From NCBI GenBank assembly GCA_003343995.1, contig QAKE01000084.1:22775-86774 (forward strand): DNA of 64,000 bases, written 5' to 3'. The stretch's first letter is position 1. Each line of letters begins with the position of its first letter. Positions 25,382 to 34,181 of the stretch are shown in pieces. The position numbers and the translations under genes were made by a program. Origin of the DNA: Bacillota bacterium (GTDB taxonomy: Bacteria; Bacillota; Clostridia; Christensenellales; Borkfalkiaceae). The notes below the pieces were generated by a model. It ran no database searches and was not told the origin of the DNA. It was given only the letters and a program-made list of their open reading frames with translations.

Positions 25382-27004
25382 ATGAAGGTGAAAATGATAC
25401 GTTTTTTTGCAGCCGTAACGGCGCTGACGCTTTGTGTGTCGGGGCTTGCCGGCTGTAAAACGAAACCGGTGCAGGACGACGATCAACATCTGGAAATTTA
25501 CGTGTTGAACGTGGGGTACGGTCATGAATTCGTGCCTGCTCTCGCGCAGGCGTTCGGAGAACTCGATTGGGTGAAGGAAAAATATCCCTCGTACAGCTAT
25601 TCCTATAAATTTAACGATGACTGGGATTACGCAAGAGACCAAATCAAACAAGGACCTACGGTAAATACCGCGGATGTTTTATTCGGCGATAATGTGCAAA
25701 GATTGTACGAAACCATGTATAAAAACCAGCCGGTTCTTACTGATCTGGACGGAATTATGCAGGAAACGGTAATGGGGGAGGACGTCAAATATATCGATAA
25801 AATTTATTCCGACTATATTCCCATCAATACCGATCCGAATACCGGACATATGATTGCCGTACCTTGGGGGATGAGTTTGAGTTCTCTTTTATACAACGAA
25901 ACGGTTTTTAACGCATTAAATGTCGGCGAATTGCCGGTTACGACCGATGGCTTCGTGGAGGTGCTGAAAGCGGTTAAGGCGAAAAACGGACAGGATTCGG
26001 CGTATAAATACAGCTGGGCTTTGACTGGCTGCGATGCGGTGAATTATTGGAAAAACGCTTTTACGTATTGGTGGGCTCAATATCAGGGGCTGGAGGAATA
26101 TCAAAATTTTTACCGTTTGGCGTCCGAAGGGAAAATCAGCCGTTCGGTATTCGAACAGCAAGGCAGATTAAAGGCATTGACAGCCATGGAGGAAATACTT
26201 TCCGGAGCGAACGGTTACATCAATCCTTCAACGGGTTCGTATAACTTTATGTCCGCGCAAACCAACTTTTTGATGGGTAACGGCATCTTTTATATGTGCG
26301 GAGATTGGTTCGATTACGAAATGCGCGCTCATATACCGGGGTTGCAGGCACAGGGATACGATTATGATTTTCGCATCATGCGTATGCCGATGCTCAGCAG
26401 CGTGCGCGAGGGGACGTCCATTCCCAGCGACGAAAAACTTGCCGATTTAATCCGTTTGATCGATGCCGGCAAAACGGCGGAGGATGCGGAGGTTCTTGCT
26501 ACCGGTGCAACGAAAGCCGATTTTAATAAAATAAAAACAGCGCGTGCGCTCGCCGATTTCGGCGGAGGACAGCTCAACGGATGTATTCCCTCTTATGCAA
26601 CGGCGAAAAATCTTGCCATGGATTTCCTGCGTTGGCTCGCAACCGACGATGCAAACCGCATTTATGCCGAGGTGACGAAAGGCGCGAGCATGGGATTTAT
26701 TTATGATTTAGAGGCGGATGCGCCGGAAGTTTATGCGAAAATCGCGCAAATGGAGCGGGATAAATTTGAATTGTTAAAAAGCGAAGACGTGAAATTTTTG
26801 CCGAGTTACGACAGTTTTCCCACGGTGTACAAGGGAACGCTTATGCCCTTGCAGGCGATACAATATAAATCTTACGAAACGGTATTTGGCAGAACGGACG
26901 ACGGTTTTCAGTCCGCCGCGGAGCTTTACCAATACGATATCGATTATTATGCCAACGACAGCCGTTGGACGTTATTGCTCAATATGAGCGATATCCAAAT
27001 GTAA
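25382..27004 (+). CDS. ABC sugar-transporter solute-binding lipoprotein (cluster B)
   Basis: This 540-residue lipoprotein has a clear lipobox LAGC with Cys25. The mature protein has the family 1 carbohydrate-binding pattern, with LEIYVLNVGYGHEF at the start, a middle region with MIAVPWGMSLSSLLYNETVF, and a FLRWLATDDANRIYAEV segment near the end. Tryptophans and tyrosines that could stack on sugars are frequent (FTYWWAQYQGLEEYQNFY). GGAGG lies upstream of the ATG. It is not closely similar to the cluster A binding protein, so the two systems probably take different substrates. Confidence 0.87.
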   Translation: MKVKMIRFFAAVTALTLCVSGLAGCKTKPVQDDDQHLEIYVLNVGYGHEFVPALAQAFGELDWVKEKYPSYSYSYKFNDDWDYARDQIKQGPTVNTADVLFGDNVQRLYETMYKNQPVLTDLDGIMQETVMGEDVKYIDKIYSDYIPINTDPNTGHMIAVPWGMSLSSLLYNETVFNALNVGELPVTTDGFVEVLKAVKAKNGQDSAYKYSWALTGCDAVNYWKNAFTYWWAQYQGLEEYQNFYRLASEGKISRSVFEQQGRLKALTAMEEILSGANGYINPSTGSYNFMSAQTNFLMGNGIFYMCGDWFDYEMRAHIPGLQAQGYDYDFRIMRMPMLSSVREGTSIPSDEKLADLIRLIDAGKTAEDAEVLATGATKADFNKIKTARALADFGGGQLNGCIPSYATAKNLAMDFLRWLATDDANRIYAEVTKGASMGFIYDLEADAPEVYAKIAQMERDKFELLKSEDVKFLPSYDSFPTVYKGTLMPLQAIQYKSYETVFGRTDDGFQSAAELYQYDIDYYANDSRWTLLLNMSDIQM

Positions 27005-27014
27005 GGAGATGAAA

Positions 27015-29474
27015 ATGAAATTTAAACGATTTACGGCGATACTGCTTGCCGCGTTTGCCCTGACCGGCGCGGCGTGCAATCCCGCGCCCGACGGAGAAAA
27101 TCCCTCCGGCGGAGGCGCGGTGGAATTTTGGTCCACTTACGCGACGGAAAAGGTGCTTGCCTCCCGCGTGACGGAAAAATATAATTATACCCGTTTGCCC
27201 GCGGAGCTGAACGTCGACGCGGCGCTGGCGGAGTATGAGGGCGCGCAGCTGATCATGAGCGCCGAAGGCGACGTAAAAAGCTACGACGTAACGCTTTCCG
27301 ATCTGACCTTCGGAAACAAGGTATACGAAAAAGAAAACGTTAAAATTTACAATCAAAAGTATATCGAAGTCAACACGATCACCAACGGCCAGTCGTCTAC
27401 GCTCGACGCGGGCGATTATCCCGACGCGCTTCTGCCTTTCGACGCGGCGAAAAAAGCCGGTGAAAACCGCATAGCGGCAGGCTGTAATCAGGGGATATAT
27501 TTTGATTTTTGGATACCCGACACCACCGCTGCCGGCACATATACCGGATCATTTACCGTCACGTACGACGGCAAGGAAAAATCCATTCCCGTTCGGCTGA
27601 CGGTGCGCAACGTGAAAGTGAGCGAAACGACGCACACAAAAACGTATTTTTCCGTGGATCACGGCTGGGGCGTTTCCAACGGGGAGCTCGATTCCTCCAT
27701 CGATATCGTCAACGAATACAATCTTGCCCTTTCGGAATACCGTTTGGGCGGCGGACAATGGCCCGTGGGCATGACGGAGTATTGGATCGGTCAGTTCGGC
27801 AAAAATCCGCAGGATATCGAAGATTGGCTGAATTTGGTGTGGGACTATATCTCTCAGCCGAAAAATTCCACGCTCGCGCTGCCGTATCTCTTCGTATCGG
27901 ACAGTACGGGGGAAAACATCGATCGTAAAATTTTGGAAGATACCATTTATGCGTTTGCCGCTCGTTGTTTGGAAGAGAATGTGAATCTCGTGGATAAACT
28001 GATCGGGTACTATACTATGATAGACGAACCCGATATGAAGGGCGACGGTTCCGTGCAGCACGTAAAAGACGTGATGGACAGAGTATATGCCGCTACCGAG
28101 GCAGCCGCGGTGCGCATTGAAAACGCCGAAGGCGACGCCGCGTTGAAATCGCAGATCGCCGAGTCTGTTCGCAACATCGAAACGGTCGTACCGGTGGGGC
28201 GGTATGTATCCGCAATGGCAGACAGCGTAGATACATGGTGCCCCGGTACGCACAATTACGATACCGAGAGCGGTCGCGCGCAGTTCGATTTGCCCGGTGA
28301 AAAATGGTGGTATACCTGCGTTGGTCCGTCCTATCCTTTGGCGAACTATCAAATTGAATCGGCAGGGTTTTTGCCGAGAATTTTCGATTGGCAGGCGGAA
28401 AAATACGGCATTACCGGCAATTTATATTGGGCGGCAAACTATTATAAGGATGAAGACGGCAATCATCTGGAAGACTATTACCAAACGGCTGTTCGTTCGG
28501 TGGGCAGAAGCGGCGAAGCGTTTCTGTTTTATCCGGCAAAACCCTACGGTCTGGATAAACCCGTGGGAAGTCTGCGTTTGCACTACGCCCGTGACGGCAT
28601 CGAAGACAAGGAATTGCTTTTGGCGCTCCGCGCGGGATATGAAAGGCTTTCTGCGGACAGCGGTTATTCTTTTACGGCGGACGACATTTTAAATTCCATG
28701 TACGATTCCCTGTTTGACGGCATGAAGATACAAACTTCTTCCGAACGCTTTTATCGGGTACGCAAGCAGATGCTCGATCTGGCGGAACTTTTTGCAAGCG
28801 ATGCGAAATTCGCCGTTTCCCGAAGAGAAGTCGAAGGCAATAACGTCGATTTTGAAATCGTGCTTTCTGCAGATTGTTCTTTGAAGGCGAAAGGAGAAAC
28901 GCAAAACCCCGTCGGCACTTACGGCAACGGAGAAAACGAGATAAAGGTATATCGTCTTTCCGCGTCGCGTACGGAGGGCGGAGAGCTGAACCTGACCATC
29001 GCGTCAGGAACGGAGGAAAAAGAGTTTTCCCTGCCCTTGGGCGGGGCAGCGGTGCAGACCGATGCGTCGCAGTGGATCGACGGCGCGGAGGTGCTGAGCG
29101 GTACGGCGGAACAAGCGGGAGAACTCGCAGAAATCACGTTTAACGCTTCTACCGGTTCTACGCAGCGGTTGGTGATTTCCGGAGAATTTTTAAGCGCCGT
29201 CGGTAAAGAAACCGATCAGGTATCCTTTGAACTCAAAGGGACTGCGGGATTGAAATACAGTATCTGTTTCGAGTATGAAAGATCTGTGCTGTATCATGAA
29301 ATTGCGGCGGGTACGCTTGCGAACGACGATTTGACGACGATAACGGTGCGCAATATTTACGGATTCCCGTGGAACAGCGGTAAAGTGAAAAAAGTGCACA
29401 TTTATTTCGGCGATAAAGGCGACGGCGCCCGAACCGTTTCCGTCGGCTCGATCAGCGTTACCGCGTTAGGTTAA
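27015..29474 (+). CDS. Exported DUF4091/GH123-like protein
   Basis: This 819-residue protein begins with an export signal ending at TGAAC, with Cys21; the lipobox is slightly unusual because position -3 is Gly, but lipidation is likely. The GH123-type acid pair is Asp337-Glu338 in MIDEPDMKG. The catalytic domain shows VDTWCPGTHNYDTES, KWWYTCVGPSYPLANY, GNLYWAANYY and VGSLRLHYARDGIEDKELL, matching the cytoplasmic paralog in order and spacing. A C-terminal beta-rich domain of about 150 residues may bind carbohydrate. The ATG at 27015 is chosen because AAGGAG is six nt upstream; the ATG at 27009 touches the ribosome site. It should act outside the cell next to the binding protein. Confidence 0.84.
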   Translation: MKFKRFTAILLAAFALTGAACNPAPDGENPSGGGAVEFWSTYATEKVLASRVTEKYNYTRLPAELNVDAALAEYEGAQLIMSAEGDVKSYDVTLSDLTFGNKVYEKENVKIYNQKYIEVNTITNGQSSTLDAGDYPDALLPFDAAKKAGENRIAAGCNQGIYFDFWIPDTTAAGTYTGSFTVTYDGKEKSIPVRLTVRNVKVSETTHTKTYFSVDHGWGVSNGELDSSIDIVNEYNLALSEYRLGGGQWPVGMTEYWIGQFGKNPQDIEDWLNLVWDYISQPKNSTLALPYLFVSDSTGENIDRKILEDTIYAFAARCLEENVNLVDKLIGYYTMIDEPDMKGDGSVQHVKDVMDRVYAATEAAAVRIENAEGDAALKSQIAESVRNIETVVPVGRYVSAMADSVDTWCPGTHNYDTESGRAQFDLPGEKWWYTCVGPSYPLANYQIESAGFLPRIFDWQAEKYGITGNLYWAANYYKDEDGNHLEDYYQTAVRSVGRSGEAFLFYPAKPYGLDKPVGSLRLHYARDGIEDKELLLALRAGYERLSADSGYSFTADDILNSMYDSLFDGMKIQTSSERFYRVRKQMLDLAELFASDAKFAVSRREVEGNNVDFEIVLSADCSLKAKGETQNPVGTYGNGENEIKVYRLSASRTEGGELNLTIASGTEEKEFSLPLGGAAVQTDASQWIDGAEVLSGTAEQAGELAEITFNASTGSTQRLVISGEFLSAVGKETDQVSFELKGTAGLKYSICFEYERSVLYHEIAAGTLANDDLTTITVRNIYGFPWNSGKVKKVHIYFGDKGDGARTVSVGSISVTALG

Positions 29475-29484
29475 GGAGGATTAT

Positions 29485-30696
29485 ATGAAAAGATTTTTAT
29501 GTCTGGTTCTTGCTGTTGCGCTGTCTGCCGCTTTGTTCGCAGCGGCGGGGTGCAATCAAGAGGAGCAAACTCCCGCGCTTCAGCCTATCGTTTTAAGAAG
29601 TTTTGAAGAGTATAACCCCGATTTCATGACGTTGAAAATGTCGCGCAATTTTGGGGAAATCAGTGTGAATACCGATGAAAAATACGTTGCAAAGGGCAAG
29701 CAGTCGGCAAAATTCAATATTCGCGGAGGTTATTATCATACCCAGACGCCTTCGGTAAACATGCCGTTTTTTTCCTCTCTTGCGGGGTACAACTATAAAG
29801 AGCTTTCCAAATACGAATCGGTAGGAATGCAGGTTTATAACGACGAAACTTTCGACATTCCGATGTACTGGAATTTTACGTTTTTCGACGGGCAGGCGTC
29901 GCCTCGCAATACCGTCGTTCTGAAATCAGGTTGGAACGACGTATCGCTTAAAATCGATTGCGACATACTGAATATGTTCTATGATCTGAAAAACTGCAAC
30001 GGTCTTACGCTGGAATTTGACGATTATTCTCTGGACGAGGAGGGGAATTACGTCGCGTATGAAGATACGCCGACGATTTATGTGGATGAAGTCATGCTTT
30101 ATCCCTCGCCGACGGAATATACTGCGCCGGAAGTGGATATCGTGCTCGATCCTTATGAAATTTGCAAATTTGAAAAGGCGTATCAAGCGTATATTTTGAA
30201 ACCCGATTCCGATAACGGTTTCGTGCCGGAAACCTCGATCGTGCGTGAAGATAACGGCGTTATTCCCACTGAAGGGATGAAAATGCTCAAAGCGACTTTC
30301 CCGAAAGGCAGCGGCGGATACGCGCGGTTATCGTTTTCCGCAAAACTCAGCGATAAAATCAATTGGGCGCAATATATAAATCAGGTAAACGAATATTGTA
30401 TCGCATACGATGCGTTTAACGCGACCAACACGCAGCAAAGCTTGGCTACGTACTATATTTGGGGCGGCGTAAAGGAATGGCCCGATCCGAACCTCAACTG
30501 GGGAATCAACATGGAGGCGACGAACACCTCGCTGCCCATGAGTCAATGGATCACGTACAGAATGCCTCTTTCCACCGTTTACGAATGGGATGAACGCACG
30601 CTGAAAGAAGAGATGCACATGTTTATGATGTTCAATGACGATATTCCGGAAGGGGGAAGCGTATACTTCGACAACTTCCGTATCGAAAAAATTTAA
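29485..30696 (+). CDS. Lipoprotein with carbohydrate-binding-like beta modules, function unknown
   Basis: This 403-residue lipoprotein has lipobox AAGC with Cys23. The mature protein seems to hold two beta-sandwich modules of about 180 residues each. The first starts VLRSFEEYNPDFMTLKMS, and the second, from about residue 235, includes KMLKATFPKGSGGYARLSFS. Features such as GKQSAKFNIRGGYYHT and a terminal SVYFDNFRIEKI resemble carbohydrate-binding modules attached to glycanases. There is no recognisable catalytic site. It lies 10 nt after the DUF4091 gene and 17 nt before another modular lipoprotein, which suggests a glycan-holding role at the surface. Confidence 0.7.
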   Translation: MKRFLCLVLAVALSAALFAAAGCNQEEQTPALQPIVLRSFEEYNPDFMTLKMSRNFGEISVNTDEKYVAKGKQSAKFNIRGGYYHTQTPSVNMPFFSSLAGYNYKELSKYESVGMQVYNDETFDIPMYWNFTFFDGQASPRNTVVLKSGWNDVSLKIDCDILNMFYDLKNCNGLTLEFDDYSLDEEGNYVAYEDTPTIYVDEVMLYPSPTEYTAPEVDIVLDPYEICKFEKAYQAYILKPDSDNGFVPETSIVREDNGVIPTEGMKMLKATFPKGSGGYARLSFSAKLSDKINWAQYINQVNEYCIAYDAFNATNTQQSLATYYIWGGVKEWPDPNLNWGINMEATNTSLPMSQWITYRMPLSTVYEWDERTLKEEMHMFMMFNDDIPEGGSVYFDNFRIEKI

Positions 30697-30713
30697 CGAA
30701 AGGAGATGGGAAA

Positions 30714-33700
30714 ATGGTTAAACAGAAAAAAAGATCGCTTTTGGTTCTGTTCGCTCTCGTTGCCGCGGTGTGCTGCGCTTTTCTGGCGGCATGCAACGGC
30801 AAGGTGAATTTGGTGGATTTCGCCGACGATACGGTGCAATGCGAATACGGGGATACCTATACGCTTGATCTTGCCGCGGCGAAAGACGATAAGGGCAACG
30901 AGTATGCCGTAACGGCGGAGGTGCGCGATGCCGACGGTGAACGCGTGGGCGTGTTCAACAACGCTTTCGATATTGCGGATATACGCGGTTATACCGTGAA
31001 ATACACCGCGCGGTCGGGAGAGGAAATCGTGGGGGAACGCACGGTGAGCATTACGGTGCTCGCTACGGCGAAACCGAATATCAGTTTTTCGGCGTATTCG
31101 GCGGAAAACGTTTACGAAGTGGGGAAAATTTTCAAACTTCCGTCTTATACGGTTTCCAGCCCTTTAACCGATAACGTAACGGCTTCCGCAAAATTATATT
31201 GTACGGAAGCGGAAGGGGAAACAGATATCAGCGAATCGGTGGAAAACAGCGCTTTTACTCCTGCAAAAGCCGGCAGTTACGCTTATCGCGTAACTGCCGA
31301 CGACGGGCTGGGCAATACCGTATCGTTAACCAGCTCTTTTGAAATTCGCCCCGCCGTTTCTTCCGAAACGGAAATCGAGTCTTTCGATCATGAGCTTTCC
31401 GTTAAAAACGTCACGACGACTACGGGCGAACTGGCGTTCGACAGTATTGCCTATTGTGCGGAGGAGATAGCCGGCGTAACCGGCAGCGTCAAACTCGGCG
31501 TATCGCAAAAATGGCCGCATCTTTACGTGCGTTCGCGGCAAAATATAGACGTTGATAAATATCCGTTTATTGCTTTTAAAATTTATATTGCGGAAAACGA
31601 CGGAATGCAGAGCACCAATAAAACGCTTGCAATCAATTATCCCGATATGGCGGTAGGAACGGAAAGTCCGAATACGCGTAAATTCATCGTGCAGACGGGC
31701 CGATGGGAGGATGTATACGTCGCGTCCGAGCATTTTAACGCTTATGCCGAAGAAAACGGCGGAAACGGATTTTTATTCAGTTTTGTCAACGATACCGTTG
31801 CCGCTTGCGAAGATTATCTGTTCCACGATACATTTGAATGTTATCTTGCCGATGTGCGTATGTCGGAAAACAATGTTCCGGCGGAAAACGAGATTTTGGA
31901 CGTAACTTCCGATACGGTACTGCATAACGTACATTCGCTGTTTGACGGACAATATCATTTCGGTTTCGACTTTGAGCTGAGCGACGAGGAAATCGGCGGA
32001 AATGCCGAAACGAAGCTGAAACTTACCAATCTGCGCGCGTTGGCTGATTTACCGTCCTTCTGCGTGAAACCGGTACGCGATCTGCAATATTATACGGAAA
32101 AAGGTTATACGCATGTTTTGGTTTCCTTCTATATCGACGGAACAACGCTGAAAGAAGGCAAGCTCAGTAAAAATATGATTTTGCTCCCGACGCCGGGCGA
32201 TAATTTCTCGTTCTCCGCTCCCGCGGACGTATGGGTGAATGCCGCCCTGCCCATAGAGGCGTTTTTCAATGCAAGAATTGCGGAAGATTATATAACGTTG
32301 TTTACCGTGCTCAGCAACGAAAACGGGTGGAAAGACGTGGGCATGACCATTTATATCGGCGGAATTAACGCTATAAAGGCGCAGGCCGGCGGCACGGAGA
32401 AGCTCGTTTCTTACGATAACTCGGTATACGCCAACTTACGCGCACAGGGAACGGCAAATACGGGGTATAAACATTCTGCGGCGGCTGTCGGATGTACTTC
32501 GGCGGCAATCGGCGGAAAAGATGGCGATAAACTGCTCGTCGAAGGGCCTGCGTCGGTAATTTCTTTGCAAATTAAACCGCTTAAAACCTTGCAGGAATAT
32601 TATACTGCCAATAAAGACAGCATTCGTTTTTCGATGTACGTGCCTGCGGCGTCCCTTGCGGACGGGCAGACAGAGCTGAACGTAACGCTTCCCGACGGCA
32701 CGCAGACAAAGCTCAGCGGCGACGAATGGAAAACCGTCGATGTACGGCTGGACGCGTTTTTCGCCGCGATGAAAGGCGGTTATGTTTCGCTGGTTTCCTA
32801 CGAAAACCTTTCGGGAGCGACGAAATTGTATGTCGGTGCGTTGGATTTGGTTCGGTTGATCAACGAGCCGACGGTAACCATCGGCGAGATCCCCGAGGGA
32901 AACAGTCATGAAATCGGCAGAGATTTTGAATTGCCGGAAGTTTCCGCTATCGGAGGAACGCTTACCGTAACGAAAAAGCTTTTTTACAAAGAAGGGACGG
33001 AGGAGCGTGAGATCACTTCGGAAATTTCGGACGGAAAATTTACGCCGGACGAGGCGGGCGAATATATCTACCGTATCACTGCAACGGACGGTCCCGCTGT
33101 GACGGAAAAGGAAGTTTCCTTTAAAATTCGCGCGGCGGCTGCGGCGGGAGAGGTGGAATCTTTCGACGATGAACTTTCAAAAAAGAGCGTATATAATCAT
33201 TCCAATCCGGAACTCGGATTTAACGAAGTATCCTATTGCTCCGAGGCGATAGGCGGTATTTCCGGCAGTTTCCGTTTGGAATTGACCGAAGCGAATAAAT
33301 GGGGGGGATTGTTCTTGCGTCCCCGTCAGAATTTAGATAGCGCTCAATATCCGTATATCGTGTTTAAAATTTTTATATCTTCGGAAACATGGGCGGCGCC
33401 GCGTTCAAAATACGTGAGTTTAATCGGCGGCGGACACGCGGTCGTATCGGTGGATAAGTGGACGGAACTCGTCGTACCCGCCGCGGCGTTTTTCGACAGC
33501 GCGGACGATAACGGTTTTTGTACGCTGTTCAGCTTCGTAAATACTGCCGATGCAAGCCATCATTTCAAATATGGGGATAGTTTTGTCTGTTATATAACCG
33601 ACGTACGCGGCGTACGGGAAAATACGCCCGCGGAAAACCAGATCGTGGATATTTCCGCCGATTCGTCTTTGCAGTATATCGGAACGGAAACGGGCGGACA

Positions 33701-34124
33701 GTATAATTACGGATTCACCTATCGGCTGACGGACGAAAACGTCGGCGGGCGCGACGGCGTTAAAATGCAGGCAAGCTATGTGAACGCGCTTTGCGGTTAT
33801 CCCACGGTTACCGTGAAACCGATCAACACTAAGGAATATTATGCGGATAAAGGCTATACGCATATCGAAATTTCCCTCTTTATAGAAAGGGCTTCCGTGG
33901 CGGACAAAACGACGAAAACGGCGTTTTTGTGCGGCGTGAACGGATTACAGAGCAAATCCGTTGCCACCGGCGAATGGACGACGCTGACGATCACTTTGGA
34001 TGATTTTTACGGGTCTGTCGGTGCGAACGGTGTAGTAAATTTACTCATAATTTACAGTGAAGGCGAAGATAAGGATAACGGTATGGTTATGTATATCGAC
34101 GGCATCCATGCAGTAAAGGAATAA
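30714..34124 (+). CDS. Large lipoprotein with duplicated Ig-like and carbohydrate-binding-like modules
   Basis: This 1136-residue lipoprotein has lipobox LAAC with Cys27. An Ig-like unit (about 120-215) is followed by a sandwich module starting IESFDHELSVKNV (221), then a module starting PAENEILDVTSD (about 390). The same order recurs in the second half: Ig-like unit (about 720-810), VESFDDELSKKSV (814) and PAENQIVDISAD (about 975). Shared signatures include RQNIDVDKYPFIAFKIYI with RQNLDSAQYPYIVFKIFI, and YYTEKGYTHVLVSFYID with YYADKGYTHIEISLFIE. A further related module lies at about 575-715. No catalytic residues are seen, so multivalent glycan binding is the best guess. It ends the surface-protein part of cluster B. 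Confidence 0.72.
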   Translation: MVKQKKRSLLVLFALVAAVCCAFLAACNGKVNLVDFADDTVQCEYGDTYTLDLAAAKDDKGNEYAVTAEVRDADGERVGVFNNAFDIADIRGYTVKYTARSGEEIVGERTVSITVLATAKPNISFSAYSAENVYEVGKIFKLPSYTVSSPLTDNVTASAKLYCTEAEGETDISESVENSAFTPAKAGSYAYRVTADDGLGNTVSLTSSFEIRPAVSSETEIESFDHELSVKNVTTTTGELAFDSIAYCAEEIAGVTGSVKLGVSQKWPHLYVRSRQNIDVDKYPFIAFKIYIAENDGMQSTNKTLAINYPDMAVGTESPNTRKFIVQTGRWEDVYVASEHFNAYAEENGGNGFLFSFVNDTVAACEDYLFHDTFECYLADVRMSENNVPAENEILDVTSDTVLHNVHSLFDGQYHFGFDFELSDEEIGGNAETKLKLTNLRALADLPSFCVKPVRDLQYYTEKGYTHVLVSFYIDGTTLKEGKLSKNMILLPTPGDNFSFSAPADVWVNAALPIEAFFNARIAEDYITLFTVLSNENGWKDVGMTIYIGGINAIKAQAGGTEKLVSYDNSVYANLRAQGTANTGYKHSAAAVGCTSAAIGGKDGDKLLVEGPASVISLQIKPLKTLQEYYTANKDSIRFSMYVPAASLADGQTELNVTLPDGTQTKLSGDEWKTVDVRLDAFFAAMKGGYVSLVSYENLSGATKLYVGALDLVRLINEPTVTIGEIPEGNSHEIGRDFELPEVSAIGGTLTVTKKLFYKEGTEEREITSEISDGKFTPDEAGEYIYRITATDGPAVTEKEVSFKIRAAAAAGEVESFDDELSKKSVYNHSNPELGFNEVSYCSEAIGGISGSFRLELTEANKWGGLFLRPRQNLDSAQYPYIVFKIFISSETWAAPRSKYVSLIGGGHAVVSVDKWTELVVPAAAFFDSADDNGFCTLFSFVNTADASHHFKYGDSFVCYITDVRGVRENTPAENQIVDISADSSLQYIGTETGGQYNYGFTYRLTDENVGGRDGVKMQASYVNALCGYPTVTVKPINTKEYYADKGYTHIEISLFIERASVADKTTKTAFLCGVNGLQSKSVATGEWTTLTITLDDFYGSVGANGVVNLLIIYSEGEDKDNGMVMYIDGIHAVKE

Positions 34125-34134
34125 CAAAAATACT

Positions 34135-34161
34135 TTCGCCCCCGCCGAAAGCGGGGGCGAA
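34135..34161 (+). other. Strong GC hairpin without T-tract
   Basis: An 11-bp perfect stem (34135-34145 with 34151-34161) with a 5-nt loop lies between the modular lipoprotein and the GH36 gene. No T-run follows on the plus strand, so it is more likely an mRNA-stabilising or processing element that sets the level of the enzyme than a full terminator. Confidence 0.55.
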
Positions 34162-34181
34162 TACAAAAAAGGAACTAGGTT

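Noticed and set aside
34135..34161. Hairpin before the GH36 gene as a true terminator
   Set aside because: No T-tract follows on the plus strand, and the GH36 gene starts 20 nt later without a clear promoter of its own.
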